A program made the translations under genes and the position numbers. The notes beneath the pieces were generated by a model. It saw nothing but the letters and a program-made list of their open reading frames with translations, did no database searches and was not told where the DNA came from. DNA of 64,000 nucleotides from Crocinitomicaceae bacterium (lineage in GTDB: Bacteria > Bacteroidota > Bacteroidia > Flavobacteriales_D > Crocinitomicaceae), in assembly GCA_024643365.1 (NCBI GenBank), contig JAHENC010000002.1, positions 186,001 through 250,000 on the forward strand, in the 5' to 3' direction. Every line of letters starts with the position of its first letter. Within the stretch, counting starts at the first letter, position 1. Below are positions 27,543-36,573 of the stretch, in pieces.

Positions 27543-30020
27543 ATGGAATCAATGATGATTTATGTGCCTATCGTAATGGCCGTTATCGGATTGCTATTTA
27601 TGGCAATGAAAAGAGCTTGGGTATTGAAACAAGATGCAGGAGATGGAAAAATGAAAGAAATTTCAGATTACATCTACGAAGGAGCACTTGCTTTCCTTAA
27701 AGCAGAATATAGACTTTTAGCAGTTTTCGTGCTAATCGCTAGTGTAGTTTTAGCTGGAATCACATTTGTTCCTGGTGTTAAAACCCATTTATTAATCATC
27801 ATCGCATTTATTTTTGGAGCTATCTTTTCTGCATTGGCAGGAAATATGGGTATGAAAATTGCAACCAAAACAAATGTTCGTACAACACAAGCCGCACGTA
27901 CAAGTTTACCACAAGCATTGAAAGTTTCTTTCGGTGGAGGTACTGTAATGGGTCTTGGAGTTGCTGGATTAGCCGTTTTAGGTCTTACAGCTTTCTTTAT
28001 TTTCTTCTTTCACTTCTTCATGGGAGGTAAATGGACAAGTACTGAAGACATGACGATCGTTCTTGAAACGTTGGCTGGATTCTCATTAGGAGCTGAATCA
28101 ATCGCATTATTTGCACGTGTTGGTGGTGGTATTTATACAAAAGCTGCTGACGTTGGTGCTGACCTTGTAGGTAAAGTTGAAGCTGGAATTCCAGAAGATG
28201 ATCCTCGTAACCCTGCAACAATCGCAGATAACGTAGGTGATAACGTAGGTGACGTTGCCGGAATGGGTGCCGATTTATTTGGTTCTTACGTGGCAACTGT
28301 ATTAGCTGCTATGGTTCTTGGTAACTATGTGATCAAAGACATGGGTGGTAGTATCGAAGATGCTTTCGGTGGAATCGGACCAATCTTATTGCCAATGGCA
28401 ATCGCAGGATTTGGAATCATTTTCTCCATCATCGGAACGATGCTTGTTCGCATTACAAGCAATGATGCAAAAGAAAAACAAGTTCAAGGAGCATTAAACC
28501 TTGGAAACTGGGTGTCAATTGCTTTAACAGCTGTTGCATGTTACGTTTTAGTAACGTGGATGTTGCCTGCTAAAATGTCAATGGAATTCTTCGGTGAAGG
28601 ACTTCAAGAAATTTCTTCTATGCGCGTATTCTTCGCAACAATCGTTGGATTAGTTGTTGGTGGTGTTATTTCATCCGTTACTGAATACTATACAGGACTA
28701 GGTACAAAACCAGTTTTGAAAATCGTTCAAAAATCATCAACAGGTGCTGGAACAAACGTAATCGCTGGTTTAGCAACTGGAATGATTTCAACATTCCCAA
28801 CAGTTCTACTTTTCGCTGGTGCAATCTGGGGATCATACGCATTAGCTGGATTCTACGGTGTTGCTTTAGCTGCGTCAGCAATGATGGCAACTACAGCTAT
28901 GCAATTAGCAATTGATGCATTCGGACCAATCTCAGATAACGCTGGAGGAATCGCTGAAATGAGCGAGTTACCAAAAGAAGTTCGTCAACGTACAGATATT
29001 TTAGATTCAGTTGGGAATACAACTGCCGCAACTGGTAAAGGATTTGCGATTGCATCTGCAGCCTTAACTTCATTAGCTTTGTTCGCTGCTTATGTAACAT
29101 TTACAGGTATTGATGGAATCAACATTTTTAAAGCTCCAGTATTAGCAATGTTATTCGTTGGTGGAATGATTCCTGTTGTATTCTCTGCTTTAGCAATGAA
29201 TTCAGTAGGAAAAGCTGCAATGGACATGGTGTACGAAGTTCGTCGTCAGTTTAAAGAAATTCCTGGAATCATGGAAGGTACTGGAAAACCTGAGTACGGT
29301 AAATGTGTAGAGATTTCTACGAAAGCTGCATTACGCGAAATGATGTTGCCAGGAATCTTAACTATCGGTTTCCCAATTTTGATTGCAACTTTACCAATGT
29401 TATTAGGATACAGCAACCAATTAATCGCTGAGATGTTGGGTGGATATATGGCAGGAGTTACCGTTTCTGGTGTACTTTGGGCAGTATTCCAAAACAACGC
29501 AGGTGGTGCATGGGATAATGCGAAGAAATCATTCGAAGCTGGTGTTGAAATCAACGGTGAAATGACGTACAAAGGTTCTGACGCTCACAAAGCAGCAGTA
29601 ACTGGTGATACAGTTGGAGATCCATTCAAAGACACTTCTGGTCCATCAATGAACATCTTAATCAAATTGACATGTTTAATTGGATTAGTTATCGCTCCAA
29701 TCTTAGGAAATGGTGCAGAGGAAAAAGGTGGATGCGACAGTACTAAAGCAACATGCGAAATGCGTGATGGAAAATGTATGTCAAATGACATGTGTACTTC
29801 TGATAACAAAATGTGTCATGAAGGAAACATGAACATGAAATGTGACATGACTGAATGTGCAAAAATGTCAAAAGACGAATGCGCAAAAATGTGTGACGAA
29901 AAAGGATGTTCACCTGAAGAGAAAGCAATTTGCATGGCTCATTACGGAAAAGACGGTAAATGGTTAGGGAATGCTAACGAATGTGCGAAAGATAAAAAAG
30001 CATGTTGTGACACACACTAA
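27543..30020 (+). CDS. hppA: Membrane-bound ion-pumping pyrophosphatase with Cys/Met-rich C-terminal tail
   Basis: 825 aa. Residues 1-722 are a complete M-PPase with about 16 membrane helices. The pyrophosphate site is in DVGADLVGKVEAGIPEDDPRN and DNVGDNVGDVAG (about 203-240). The GNTTAATGKG segment has Ala where K+-independent enzymes have Lys, so it should be K+-dependent. Glu-185 in GFSLGAESIALF and Gly-247 in ADLFGSY mean that the gating glutamate has moved from helix 6 to helix 5, a pattern I associate with Flavobacterium-type H+ pumps; H+ transport is inferred. Residues about 723-825 are a hydrophilic tail with 14 Cys and about 10 Met, not part of the normal enzyme. M-PPase C-termini face the periplasm. 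Confidence 0.93.
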   Translation: MESMMIYVPIVMAVIGLLFMAMKRAWVLKQDAGDGKMKEISDYIYEGALAFLKAEYRLLAVFVLIASVVLAGITFVPGVKTHLLIIIAFIFGAIFSALAGNMGMKIATKTNVRTTQAARTSLPQALKVSFGGGTVMGLGVAGLAVLGLTAFFIFFFHFFMGGKWTSTEDMTIVLETLAGFSLGAESIALFARVGGGIYTKAADVGADLVGKVEAGIPEDDPRNPATIADNVGDNVGDVAGMGADLFGSYVATVLAAMVLGNYVIKDMGGSIEDAFGGIGPILLPMAIAGFGIIFSIIGTMLVRITSNDAKEKQVQGALNLGNWVSIALTAVACYVLVTWMLPAKMSMEFFGEGLQEISSMRVFFATIVGLVVGGVISSVTEYYTGLGTKPVLKIVQKSSTGAGTNVIAGLATGMISTFPTVLLFAGAIWGSYALAGFYGVALAASAMMATTAMQLAIDAFGPISDNAGGIAEMSELPKEVRQRTDILDSVGNTTAATGKGFAIASAALTSLALFAAYVTFTGIDGINIFKAPVLAMLFVGGMIPVVFSALAMNSVGKAAMDMVYEVRRQFKEIPGIMEGTGKPEYGKCVEISTKAALREMMLPGILTIGFPILIATLPMLLGYSNQLIAEMLGGYMAGVTVSGVLWAVFQNNAGGAWDNAKKSFEAGVEINGEMTYKGSDAHKAAVTGDTVGDPFKDTSGPSMNILIKLTCLIGLVIAPILGNGAEEKGGCDSTKATCEMRDGKCMSNDMCTSDNKMCHEGNMNMKCDMTECAKMSKDECAKMCDEKGCSPEEKAICMAHYGKDGKWLGNANECAKDKKACCDTH

Positions 30021-30043
30021 TCATTAACATGATACAGATTATG

Positions 30044-30072
30044 AAAGCCACCTTTAATAGGTGGCTTTTTTT
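30044..30072 (+). terminator. hppA terminator
   Basis: A 10-bp stem (30044-30053 with 30059-30068), loop TTAAT, followed by a T-run. Confidence 0.88.
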
Positions 30073-30117
30073 ATTCCTTAACTAATGAAATCAACTTAAT
30101 CCTATGAAATCCATTTT

Positions 30118-30125
30118 TATCTTTG
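30118..30125 (+). promoter_or_regulatory. -7 box of the alkyltransferase-like gene, leaderless geometry
   Basis: TATCTTTG ends four bases before the ATG at 30130, the same spacing as trxA, so the transcript should start at the start codon. Confidence 0.55.
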
Positions 30126-30129
30126 TTTC

Positions 30130-30483
30130 ATGATTGAAAATCTGAACGCCAAAAACAAGGATTTCTTTGAACTCGTGTTTCAAGTCGTGAAACTTATTCC
30201 AAAAGGACGGGTGACATCCTATGGTGCTATTGCTAATTACCTTGGTTCGAAAAATGGAGCTCGTATGGTTGGATGGGCGATGAATGCCTCTCATCAATAT
30301 GAAGGAATTCCCGCACACCGTGTCGTCAATCGAAATGGCTTATTAAGTGGCAAAATGCATTTTCCTACTCCTGATTCCATGCAACATTCTTTGGAGTCCG
30401 AAGGAATCAAAATTAAAGACGATCAAATCCAAGACTTTTCAGAAATCTTTTGGGATCCCTCCAAAGAATTAAATTTACCTTAA
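30130..30483 (+). CDS. Alkyltransferase-like protein (ATL), MGMT family without the acceptor Cys
   Basis: 117 aa, the C-terminal domain of O6-alkylguanine-DNA alkyltransferase only. The helix-turn-helix (GRVTSYGAIANYLG) and arginine finger (NGARMVGWAM) regions are present. The active-site motif PCHRV reads PAHRV, so the alkyl-accepting Cys is Ala. Known ATL proteins bind O6-alkylguanine without repairing it and recruit nucleotide excision repair. The tail after about residue 100 is short and acidic. The last bases overlap the region upstream of metB, whose promoter box is inside the 32-base gap. Confidence 0.88.
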   Translation: MIENLNAKNKDFFELVFQVVKLIPKGRVTSYGAIANYLGSKNGARMVGWAMNASHQYEGIPAHRVVNRNGLLSGKMHFPTPDSMQHSLESEGIKIKDDQIQDFSEIFWDPSKELNLP

Positions 30484-30492
30484 AGATTCTGC

Positions 30493-30500
30493 TAATTTTG
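30493..30500 (+). promoter_or_regulatory. Candidate -7 box for the trans-sulfuration gene
   Basis: TAATTTTG fits TAnnTTTG. Predicted start is near 30505, leaving an 11-base leader before the ATG at 30516 and excluding a start at 30450. Confidence 0.5.
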
Positions 30501-30515
30501 CATAAAATTCAACAC

Positions 30516-31655
30516 ATGAAATTCGCTACAAAAGCTATCCACGCTGGTGTTCATCCAGATCCAGCAACAGGTGCAATTATGACACCGATATACCAAACTT
30601 CAACGTATGTTCAAGATGGCGTTGGAAATCATAAAGGTTACGAGTACTCTCGTACGCAAAATCCTACCCGTCATGCGCTTGAAAAAAACATCGCAGCGAT
30701 TGAAAACGGGAAGTTTGGCGCTTGTTTTGGTTCAGGATTAGCAGCAATTGATTGTGTGTTAAAAATGTTGAATCCAGGAGATGAAGTCATTTCAACGAAC
30801 GACTTGTATGGTGGATCTTACCGTATTTTTAGAACAATCTTCGAAAAATATGGCATCAAATTCCATTTTGTGAATATGCAAGATGTGGATGCTGTTAAAG
30901 CATTGGTGAATGAAAACACCAAAATGATTTGGGTAGAAACACCAACAAATCCCATGATGAATATCGTGGACATCGAAGCCATGGCAAAGATCTCTAAAGC
31001 AGCTGGTGCTATGTTGTGCGTTGATAATACCTTTGCTACTCCATACTTGCAAAATCCGTTAGACCTAGGCGCTGATGTAGTGATGCATTCTGTAACGAAA
31101 TACCTTGGTGGACATTCAGACGTTGTAATGGGTGCGTTGGTTTGTTCTGATGAAAAGATCGCCAATGAAATGTACCGCATTCAAAATTCAACGGGTGCAG
31201 TGACTGCTCCCATGGATTCATTCTTGGTATTACGCGGCATTAAAACGCTTCATTTACGCGTTCAACGTCATTGTGAGAACGGTGAGAAAGTTGCTCGTTT
31301 TCTCGCGACACATCCAAAAATTGATAAAGTTTATTGGCCAGGATTTGAAAGTCATCCAAATCATGAGGTAGCTAAAAGACAAATGCGCGGTTTCGGCGGA
31401 ATGATCTCATTCAACTTGAAAGGAAATAACTTGGAGGACGCCTTATCCATCGTGAAAAAAGTAGAGATTTTCGCATTAGCCGAGTCATTGGGTGGTGTTG
31501 AGTCCTTAATCGGACATCCAGCAACCATGACACATGCGTCCATACCGAAAGACGTACGTGAGCAAAGCGGTGTTGTTGACTCCTTGATTAGACTAAGCGT
31601 AGGAATCGAAGATGCGGATGATTTAATCGCAGACTTGACACAAGCTCTCGCTTAA
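30516..31655 (+). CDS. Cystathionine gamma-synthase/lyase family PLP enzyme
   Basis: 379 aa from the ATG at 30516. It opens with FATKAIHAGVHPDPATGA, continues with the YEYSRTQNPTR substrate loop, and has the PLP lysine in HSVTKYLGGHSD (about residue 194). C-terminal SLGGVESLIGHPATMTHASIP is typical of Cys/Met metabolism enzymes. It should act in trans-sulfuration, either as cystathionine gamma-synthase (MetB) or gamma-lyase; sequence alone does not separate these. Its stop is one base from the stop of the convergent response regulator gene. Confidence 0.88.
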   Translation: MKFATKAIHAGVHPDPATGAIMTPIYQTSTYVQDGVGNHKGYEYSRTQNPTRHALEKNIAAIENGKFGACFGSGLAAIDCVLKMLNPGDEVISTNDLYGGSYRIFRTIFEKYGIKFHFVNMQDVDAVKALVNENTKMIWVETPTNPMMNIVDIEAMAKISKAAGAMLCVDNTFATPYLQNPLDLGADVVMHSVTKYLGGHSDVVMGALVCSDEKIANEMYRIQNSTGAVTAPMDSFLVLRGIKTLHLRVQRHCENGEKVARFLATHPKIDKVYWPGFESHPNHEVAKRQMRGFGGMISFNLKGNNLEDALSIVKKVEIFALAESLGGVESLIGHPATMTHASIPKDVREQSGVVDSLIRLSVGIEDADDLIADLTQALA

Positions 31656-31656
31656 A

Positions 31657-32403
31657 TTACAATTGATCCAAGCTTTTAAAGAACTGTTCCTTTTTCGCTG
31701 GTGAAAGAGGAATAGCTGTTCCGTCTTTTAAAATTACGGAACCTCCATCGTGTTTGTCATAGCGTTCTACGCAGTTCAGATTAATCAAGTGAGATTGATG
31801 CACTCTAAAAAACTGGAGTCCGGACAACAAGGTATCGTAATCTTTCAAGGTTTTTGACACTAAAATCTTCTTTCCATCATTCAAGTAAAAGAAGGTGTAA
31901 TTTTTATCCGCTTCACAATGAACGATGTCATCAATTTCAACTACGAAAATACTTTCTTGTGTTTTTAGTACCAGTTTTCTTTTCAAATGAGGTTGAATAT
32001 TATTCTGAAGCGCTTGAATTTGCTGATCATCCTTTTTATGAGATAATAATTGCAACGCATTTGTAACGGCATTTTTCAACTCCTCCGCATCAATCGGTTT
32101 TAAAATATAGTCTAGGGCACTAAATTTAATCGCTTGAACGGCAAATTCTTGATAGGCTGTAATAAATATGATCTCAAAGGATTTGTTTGACACACCCTTT
32201 AAAACATCAAATCCATTGCCATCAGGCATTTGAATATCCAACAAGACGATGTCTGGTTTTAAGTTTTCTATAGCTTCAATTCCAGATTGAACACTTTCGC
32301 CATCTGTATAGATTTCTAACTTTAAATCAAAAGATTCAAGCATTTTTCGAATGAATTCCCGAGTTGGCTTTTCATCATCGATAATGAGTACTTTTCTTGT
32401 CAT
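31657..32403 (-). CDS. LytTR-family response regulator
   Basis: 248 aa. Receiver domain at 1-120: acidic pocket IIDDE, phospho-acceptor Asp-56 in VLLDIQMPDG, ITAYQEFAVQAI, and the conserved Lys in DYILKP. The LytTR DNA-binding domain is at about 150-248, with FFRVHQSHLINLNCVERYDKHDGG. It follows its kinase gene by 11 bases and forms a two-component system with it. Target genes cannot be read from the sequence. Confidence 0.93.
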   Translation of the reverse strand: MTRKVLIIDDEKPTREFIRKMLESFDLKLEIYTDGESVQSGIEAIENLKPDIVLLDIQMPDGNGFDVLKGVSNKSFEIIFITAYQEFAVQAIKFSALDYILKPIDAEELKNAVTNALQLLSHKKDDQQIQALQNNIQPHLKRKLVLKTQESIFVVEIDDIVHCEADKNYTFFYLNDGKKILVSKTLKDYDTLLSGLQFFRVHQSHLINLNCVERYDKHDGGSVILKDGTAIPLSPAKKEQFFKSLDQL

Positions 32404-32414
32404 TCGTATTGATT

Positions 32415-34607
32415 TTAAAAGTTTTCGGTGTCATATTTCAGCGGAAGGACTATAACCACGAGCGTACCTTGCTCCTTTTCATCATCTAAATCCCTGAAAG
32501 TCAAACTGCCATTAAATTTATACTTTTTATTTAATATCTCGATACGTTCCCGAGTAATATCAATCGCCATACTTTTATGAGTGCGGATTTTTTTTGTTTG
32601 AGCCGATTTTTTTCTCCCCACTCCATTGTCTGAGATGGTAATTTCCAGTTTACCATTTACCTCGTTCATTTCCACGATGATTTCTCCGCCTTTAACAGTA
32701 TGCAGTTGTCCGTGCTCAATGGAATTTTCGATAAACGGTTGCGTAATCATTGGTGGGACTATTGCCTTATTCAAAAGTAAATCCTCCGAAACATTTAAAA
32801 CATAGCTAAATCGATTTTCGAAACGCATTTTTTGCGTGCTCAAATACTTATCCAAAATCTCCAATTCCAACTCAATCGGAATGAATTCCTTGGGTGAATT
32901 TTCCAGAATTAAACGCATTAAACGCGAAAAGTTTACGAGGAACTGAGAGGATTTTTCTGGATTGTTCTCGTAAATGTAACTTTGAATTACCGACATCGCA
33001 TTAAATACGAAATGTGGATTCATTTGCGTGCGCAATAAGGTTTGTGACAACTCAGCTTCCCTTTGTTCTTGTCGAGACCGCACTTGCTTCATGCGTAAAA
33101 TCAAAATAACCAAACTGAAGACTATGGCAAATATGATGATCAATGAAATATATAATACGCGGTCATTTTGCAACTTCAAAATTTCCTGTTCTTTCTTCTC
33201 CTTTTCAATACGCCGTTGTTGTACTTCAATTAAGCGTTCTCTCTCCTCACGAAGATTACTAGAAGTCAACTCTGCAATTTTTGAATCGTTTCTTTTGATG
33301 GAATTGGACTCTAAAAATTGGATGTAATCGTTTTGAAATTTTAAGGCATTACGTAAATCACCATTTTTCATGGATAACATCGAAAGCAATTTATACCGAT
33401 CAATTAAACGAATAGAATGAACGACGTTGTCACTTTTTACGGATAGCTCTAGGTAATACTTTGCTTTCGTCAAATCTCCAATTTGAATGCACAATTGACC
33501 ATAATCTTGATAAACTTCAGCTAATTCAGACTCCATTTTTTCTTTATCAAAAAAGGAAATGGCTTGATCGTACGATGTTTTTGCGAGGCCAATGTCCCCT
33601 TTTACAGTTGCGATATTACCAATCGAATGAGCACATTGAGCACCGTGATAAAGATCCTTTTCGTGTAAAAAGGAGCGCTGAGACTTTCGAACATGGTAAA
33701 AGGCTAAGGTAACTTGACCTTGGTGTAAATAGACCTTAGAAAAATTTAGTTCAATGATGGCTATTGAACGGTCATCATGAAATTCTCTCGCCAATTGCAA
33801 CGCGCGTTTTAAATAACCCAAGGCTTCTGTCCAATTACCCACATACGAAGAATAAAGCGCAATTTCAATGAAGGAATGAATCTTAAAGTGGTCAACATGT
33901 AATTCCTCAGCGAGTCGAATTGCCTGCAATTCCTTTTGAACGGCGCTTTCTAAATCTAAAAAATAACCATAATTACGCGCTTGATTTTGAAGTGCCTGAA
34001 CTAAAACTTCTCTTTTTTGGGATCTCTTGGCAAATGAAATGGCACGATCGGAGGCCCAAAAAGCAGAGTCACGCATCGACATACTCATGTACAAACGTGA
34101 AACATCCTGATAAATTAAAGATGACCGAGCATTATTTCTGTTTTTTCGCAATAAGCGCAGACTGGAATCTGCCGTCAGTTTTGCTTGCTGCCATTTTTGA
34201 GATGCCAATTCATACTCGAAACGAATCCTGTTTAGACGGAAAAGCACGTCCCTAGATTGTCCGACTATCGTTGATAATTTCGTGGAGAACACGAGTTTAA
34301 ACCGTTCAATGTTTCCGGACTTAAACAAATATTCCGCGAAAATAATGTCGATTTTTTGTTGCTCCCCCCCTTTTGGGTAACGTTTTCTGATTGATAGTAA
34401 TTCCAGAATGGATGTTTTCCATTTTCTTGGATCCACTCTCTCATAGAAATCAATCAGTTCAATTTTTGCGTCTAATTGCTCCGTAATCGTTTTCGCTTCA
34501 GCAAGTTGATTCTTCAGTTGATTTAAACTTTTTAAGTTGCCTTGTGCGACATTCGAAAAGACGAATAAAACACAAATGAGAACCAGAAGAAAAAATCGTT
34601 GCAGCAT
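32415..34607 (-). CDS. LytS-type sensor histidine kinase with TPR sensor
   Basis: 730 aa. A signal peptide (1-22, ending VAQG) precedes about 440 residues of helical TPR-like repeats (for example AQCAHSIGNIATVKGDIGLAKTSYDQAISFF) located in the periplasm. A coiled coil (about 440-480) leads to one transmembrane helix (about 484-506). The His_kinase domain follows, with the phospho-acceptor in RTQMNPHFVFNAMS (about 530) and an ATP-binding HATPase_c domain (ISDNGVGRKKS). It phosphorylates the LytTR regulator encoded downstream. TPR-containing sensors of this kind are common in Bacteroidetes; the signal is unknown. Confidence 0.9.
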   Translation of the reverse strand: MLQRFFLLVLICVLFVFSNVAQGNLKSLNQLKNQLAEAKTITEQLDAKIELIDFYERVDPRKWKTSILELLSIRKRYPKGGEQQKIDIIFAEYLFKSGNIERFKLVFSTKLSTIVGQSRDVLFRLNRIRFEYELASQKWQQAKLTADSSLRLLRKNRNNARSSLIYQDVSRLYMSMSMRDSAFWASDRAISFAKRSQKREVLVQALQNQARNYGYFLDLESAVQKELQAIRLAEELHVDHFKIHSFIEIALYSSYVGNWTEALGYLKRALQLAREFHDDRSIAIIELNFSKVYLHQGQVTLAFYHVRKSQRSFLHEKDLYHGAQCAHSIGNIATVKGDIGLAKTSYDQAISFFDKEKMESELAEVYQDYGQLCIQIGDLTKAKYYLELSVKSDNVVHSIRLIDRYKLLSMLSMKNGDLRNALKFQNDYIQFLESNSIKRNDSKIAELTSSNLREERERLIEVQQRRIEKEKKEQEILKLQNDRVLYISLIIIFAIVFSLVILILRMKQVRSRQEQREAELSQTLLRTQMNPHFVFNAMSVIQSYIYENNPEKSSQFLVNFSRLMRLILENSPKEFIPIELELEILDKYLSTQKMRFENRFSYVLNVSEDLLLNKAIVPPMITQPFIENSIEHGQLHTVKGGEIIVEMNEVNGKLEITISDNGVGRKKSAQTKKIRTHKSMAIDITRERIEILNKKYKFNGSLTFRDLDDEKEQGTLVVIVLPLKYDTENF

Positions 34608-34695
34608 CGTGCAACTAATATACGATTTTTCTACGTCATAGGTCCGTTGACTTTAATTGAAAAGCATTCTGAACAAGACATCAATTATTTAGTCG

Positions 34696-34703
34696 TAAAT
34701 TTG
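34696..34703 (+). promoter_or_regulatory. Candidate -7 box for the CHU_C protein gene
   Basis: TAAATTTG fits TAnnTTTG; the predicted start is near 34708, compatible with ATG starts at 34730, 34742 or 34751. Confidence 0.4.
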
Positions 34704-34729
34704 TACAAAACTGGCCCAAAGTGGCTTCA

Positions 34730-36511
34730 ATGAAGTATATTATGTTTAAAATGAACCGTTCTCTCCTCCTACCATTAATCACTCTTTTACTTTGTCTTGG
34801 ATTCTCCTTTGAATCAAAAGCATCTCACATCATCGGTGGAGAAATTTATTATGATTCTCTTGGAAACAATCAATACAAGGTTACCATCGAAATTTACCGT
34901 GATTGTAACTCCGCTACGGGTTTCGATGCCCCATTAAATTACACAGTATTTTACATGGATGGGACGATTTACGCTTCTTATGACGTGAGTATTTTCAGTC
35001 AAAACATTCTACCAATTGTCTATGATGACCCATGTGTCACACCTCCAAATGACATCTGTGTAGAAAGAGCCATTTACATTGACACCATCACACTTCCTTT
35101 TAATGTCGAAGGATATTATCTTTCTTACCAACGTTGTTGCTGGTCCGGAAATATCGACAATATTGTGGACCCATCTAATAATGGAATTACCTTGACGACC
35201 TATATTCCAGGATCTTCGTTAATCAACGTTCCGAATCAAGGAGCTCGATTCATCAATTATCCACCACTTGTTCTTTGTTCTCAAAATACATTGAACTTCG
35301 ACCATTCAGCGTTTGATCCAGATGGAGACTCGCTCGTTTACGAATTAATGGCTCCACTTCTTGGAGGAAGTATTGCGAATGTTGTTCCAAATCCCGAAAC
35401 AGCTGGACCGTATGCACCCGTAAACTGGAATCCAACGTATACGGAATTTGTTCCATTTGGAACCGGTTCAAACATCACCATCAACCCGCAGACTGGAATG
35501 ATGGCATTTACACCTAATTTAATCGGGAATTATGTCGCAGGTGTTGCCGTGAAAGAATACCGAAATGGGATTTTGATTAATACAAAAATCAGAACCTTTG
35601 GTTACCGAGTAGTGGCATGTCAAGTTGAACTGCCTATTGAAGTGGATGTAACAGGTCCAACACAGTTAATTGAAGACTGTGGTTTTGCGGGATTCATTGT
35701 GGGACGTGCTGATGCAACAGAAAACCTAATCGTTCAAGTATTATTAAGCGGAACAGCGACAAACGGTGAAGATTATCCTTACATCGACGACACATTAATC
35801 ATTCCTGCGGGAGTTCTTTCTGACACGATTGGAATAGCTGCCATTTTTGACGGACTCATTGAAGGAGATGAAACAGTTTTCTTTAACGTGATTGTTCCGA
35901 ATCCATGTGACGGAACTTATGACACGACTTCTATTTCCTTAACGATTATCGATTACTTACCGTTGACCATTAAAGCGCTTGATTCTGTCAATGTGTGTGC
36001 AGATTTCGGAGAATGGACCAGCATGTGGTGTCAAGTAGGAGATGGAGTTCCTCCTTACACATACTATTGGCAACCGAATAATTTCCCTAACAACGATACG
36101 GTGATTGTAAATCCAACAATCTTACAACCGAATTTGAACATTTTTACGGTTAATGCTTTAGATCAATGTGGGAAAACAATTTCTTCTCCGGATGTACGTG
36201 TCTACAATCAATGTCCCTTGGTTGTTCCGAATGTCCTTACTGCAAACAGCGATCAAATTAACGACATCCTGATCATTCGCAATTGGGAAGATTATGACAA
36301 AGTGAGCGTGACGATCTTCAACCGTTGGGGCAATGTTATTTATAGCAACGCAGATTATAAAAACGATTGGACTGGTAAAGATGCCAGTGGAAATGAATTA
36401 GAAGATGGTGTTTACTTTTACACGGTGACGCCACAAAGCATCAAATACGAATACGATGATCAAGAAAGTACTTTGTATACCTTACATGGCTTTATTCACT
36501 TGATTCATTAA
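34730..36511 (+). CDS. Secreted protein with gliding-motility-associated C-terminal (CHU_C) domain
   Basis: About 593 aa; ATGs at 34730, 34742 and 34751 are all possible, the last giving the cleanest signal peptide (MNRSLLLPLITLLLCLGF to SKAS). The mature protein opens with HIIGGEIYYDSLGNNQYKV, the start of a family of large Bacteroidetes surface proteins. A Calx-beta-like section is near 320-405 (GTATNGEDYPYIDDTLIIPAG). The last 90 residues form the CHU_C (type B sorting) domain, including NVLTANSDQINDILIIRN, VTIFNRWGNVIYSN and NELEDGVYFYTV. It is exported by the type IX system and probably functions at the cell surface as an adhesin or structural protein. Confidence 0.85.
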   Translation: MKYIMFKMNRSLLLPLITLLLCLGFSFESKASHIIGGEIYYDSLGNNQYKVTIEIYRDCNSATGFDAPLNYTVFYMDGTIYASYDVSIFSQNILPIVYDDPCVTPPNDICVERAIYIDTITLPFNVEGYYLSYQRCCWSGNIDNIVDPSNNGITLTTYIPGSSLINVPNQGARFINYPPLVLCSQNTLNFDHSAFDPDGDSLVYELMAPLLGGSIANVVPNPETAGPYAPVNWNPTYTEFVPFGTGSNITINPQTGMMAFTPNLIGNYVAGVAVKEYRNGILINTKIRTFGYRVVACQVELPIEVDVTGPTQLIEDCGFAGFIVGRADATENLIVQVLLSGTATNGEDYPYIDDTLIIPAGVLSDTIGIAAIFDGLIEGDETVFFNVIVPNPCDGTYDTTSISLTIIDYLPLTIKALDSVNVCADFGEWTSMWCQVGDGVPPYTYYWQPNNFPNNDTVIVNPTILQPNLNIFTVNALDQCGKTISSPDVRVYNQCPLVVPNVLTANSDQINDILIIRNWEDYDKVSVTIFNRWGNVIYSNADYKNDWTGKDASGNELEDGVYFYTVTPQSIKYEYDDQESTLYTLHGFIHLIH

Positions 36512-36523
36512 AAATATAGACAT

Positions 36524-36559
36524 AAAAAAAGGGGCTTGAATATTCAAGCCCCTTTTTTT
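36524..36559. terminator. Bidirectional terminator between convergent genes
   Basis: Inverted repeat GGGGCTTGAAT/ATTCAAGCCCC (36531-36552) flanked by an A-run on the left and a T-run on the right, so it can stop transcripts from both directions. Confidence 0.85.
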
Positions 36560-36573
36560 ATGATGATAAAATC

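Noticed and set aside
28018-29100. Long minus-strand open frames inside hppA
   Set aside because: They are low-complexity Leu/Gln/Arg-rich mirror frames of a strongly conserved membrane protein, without start signals.
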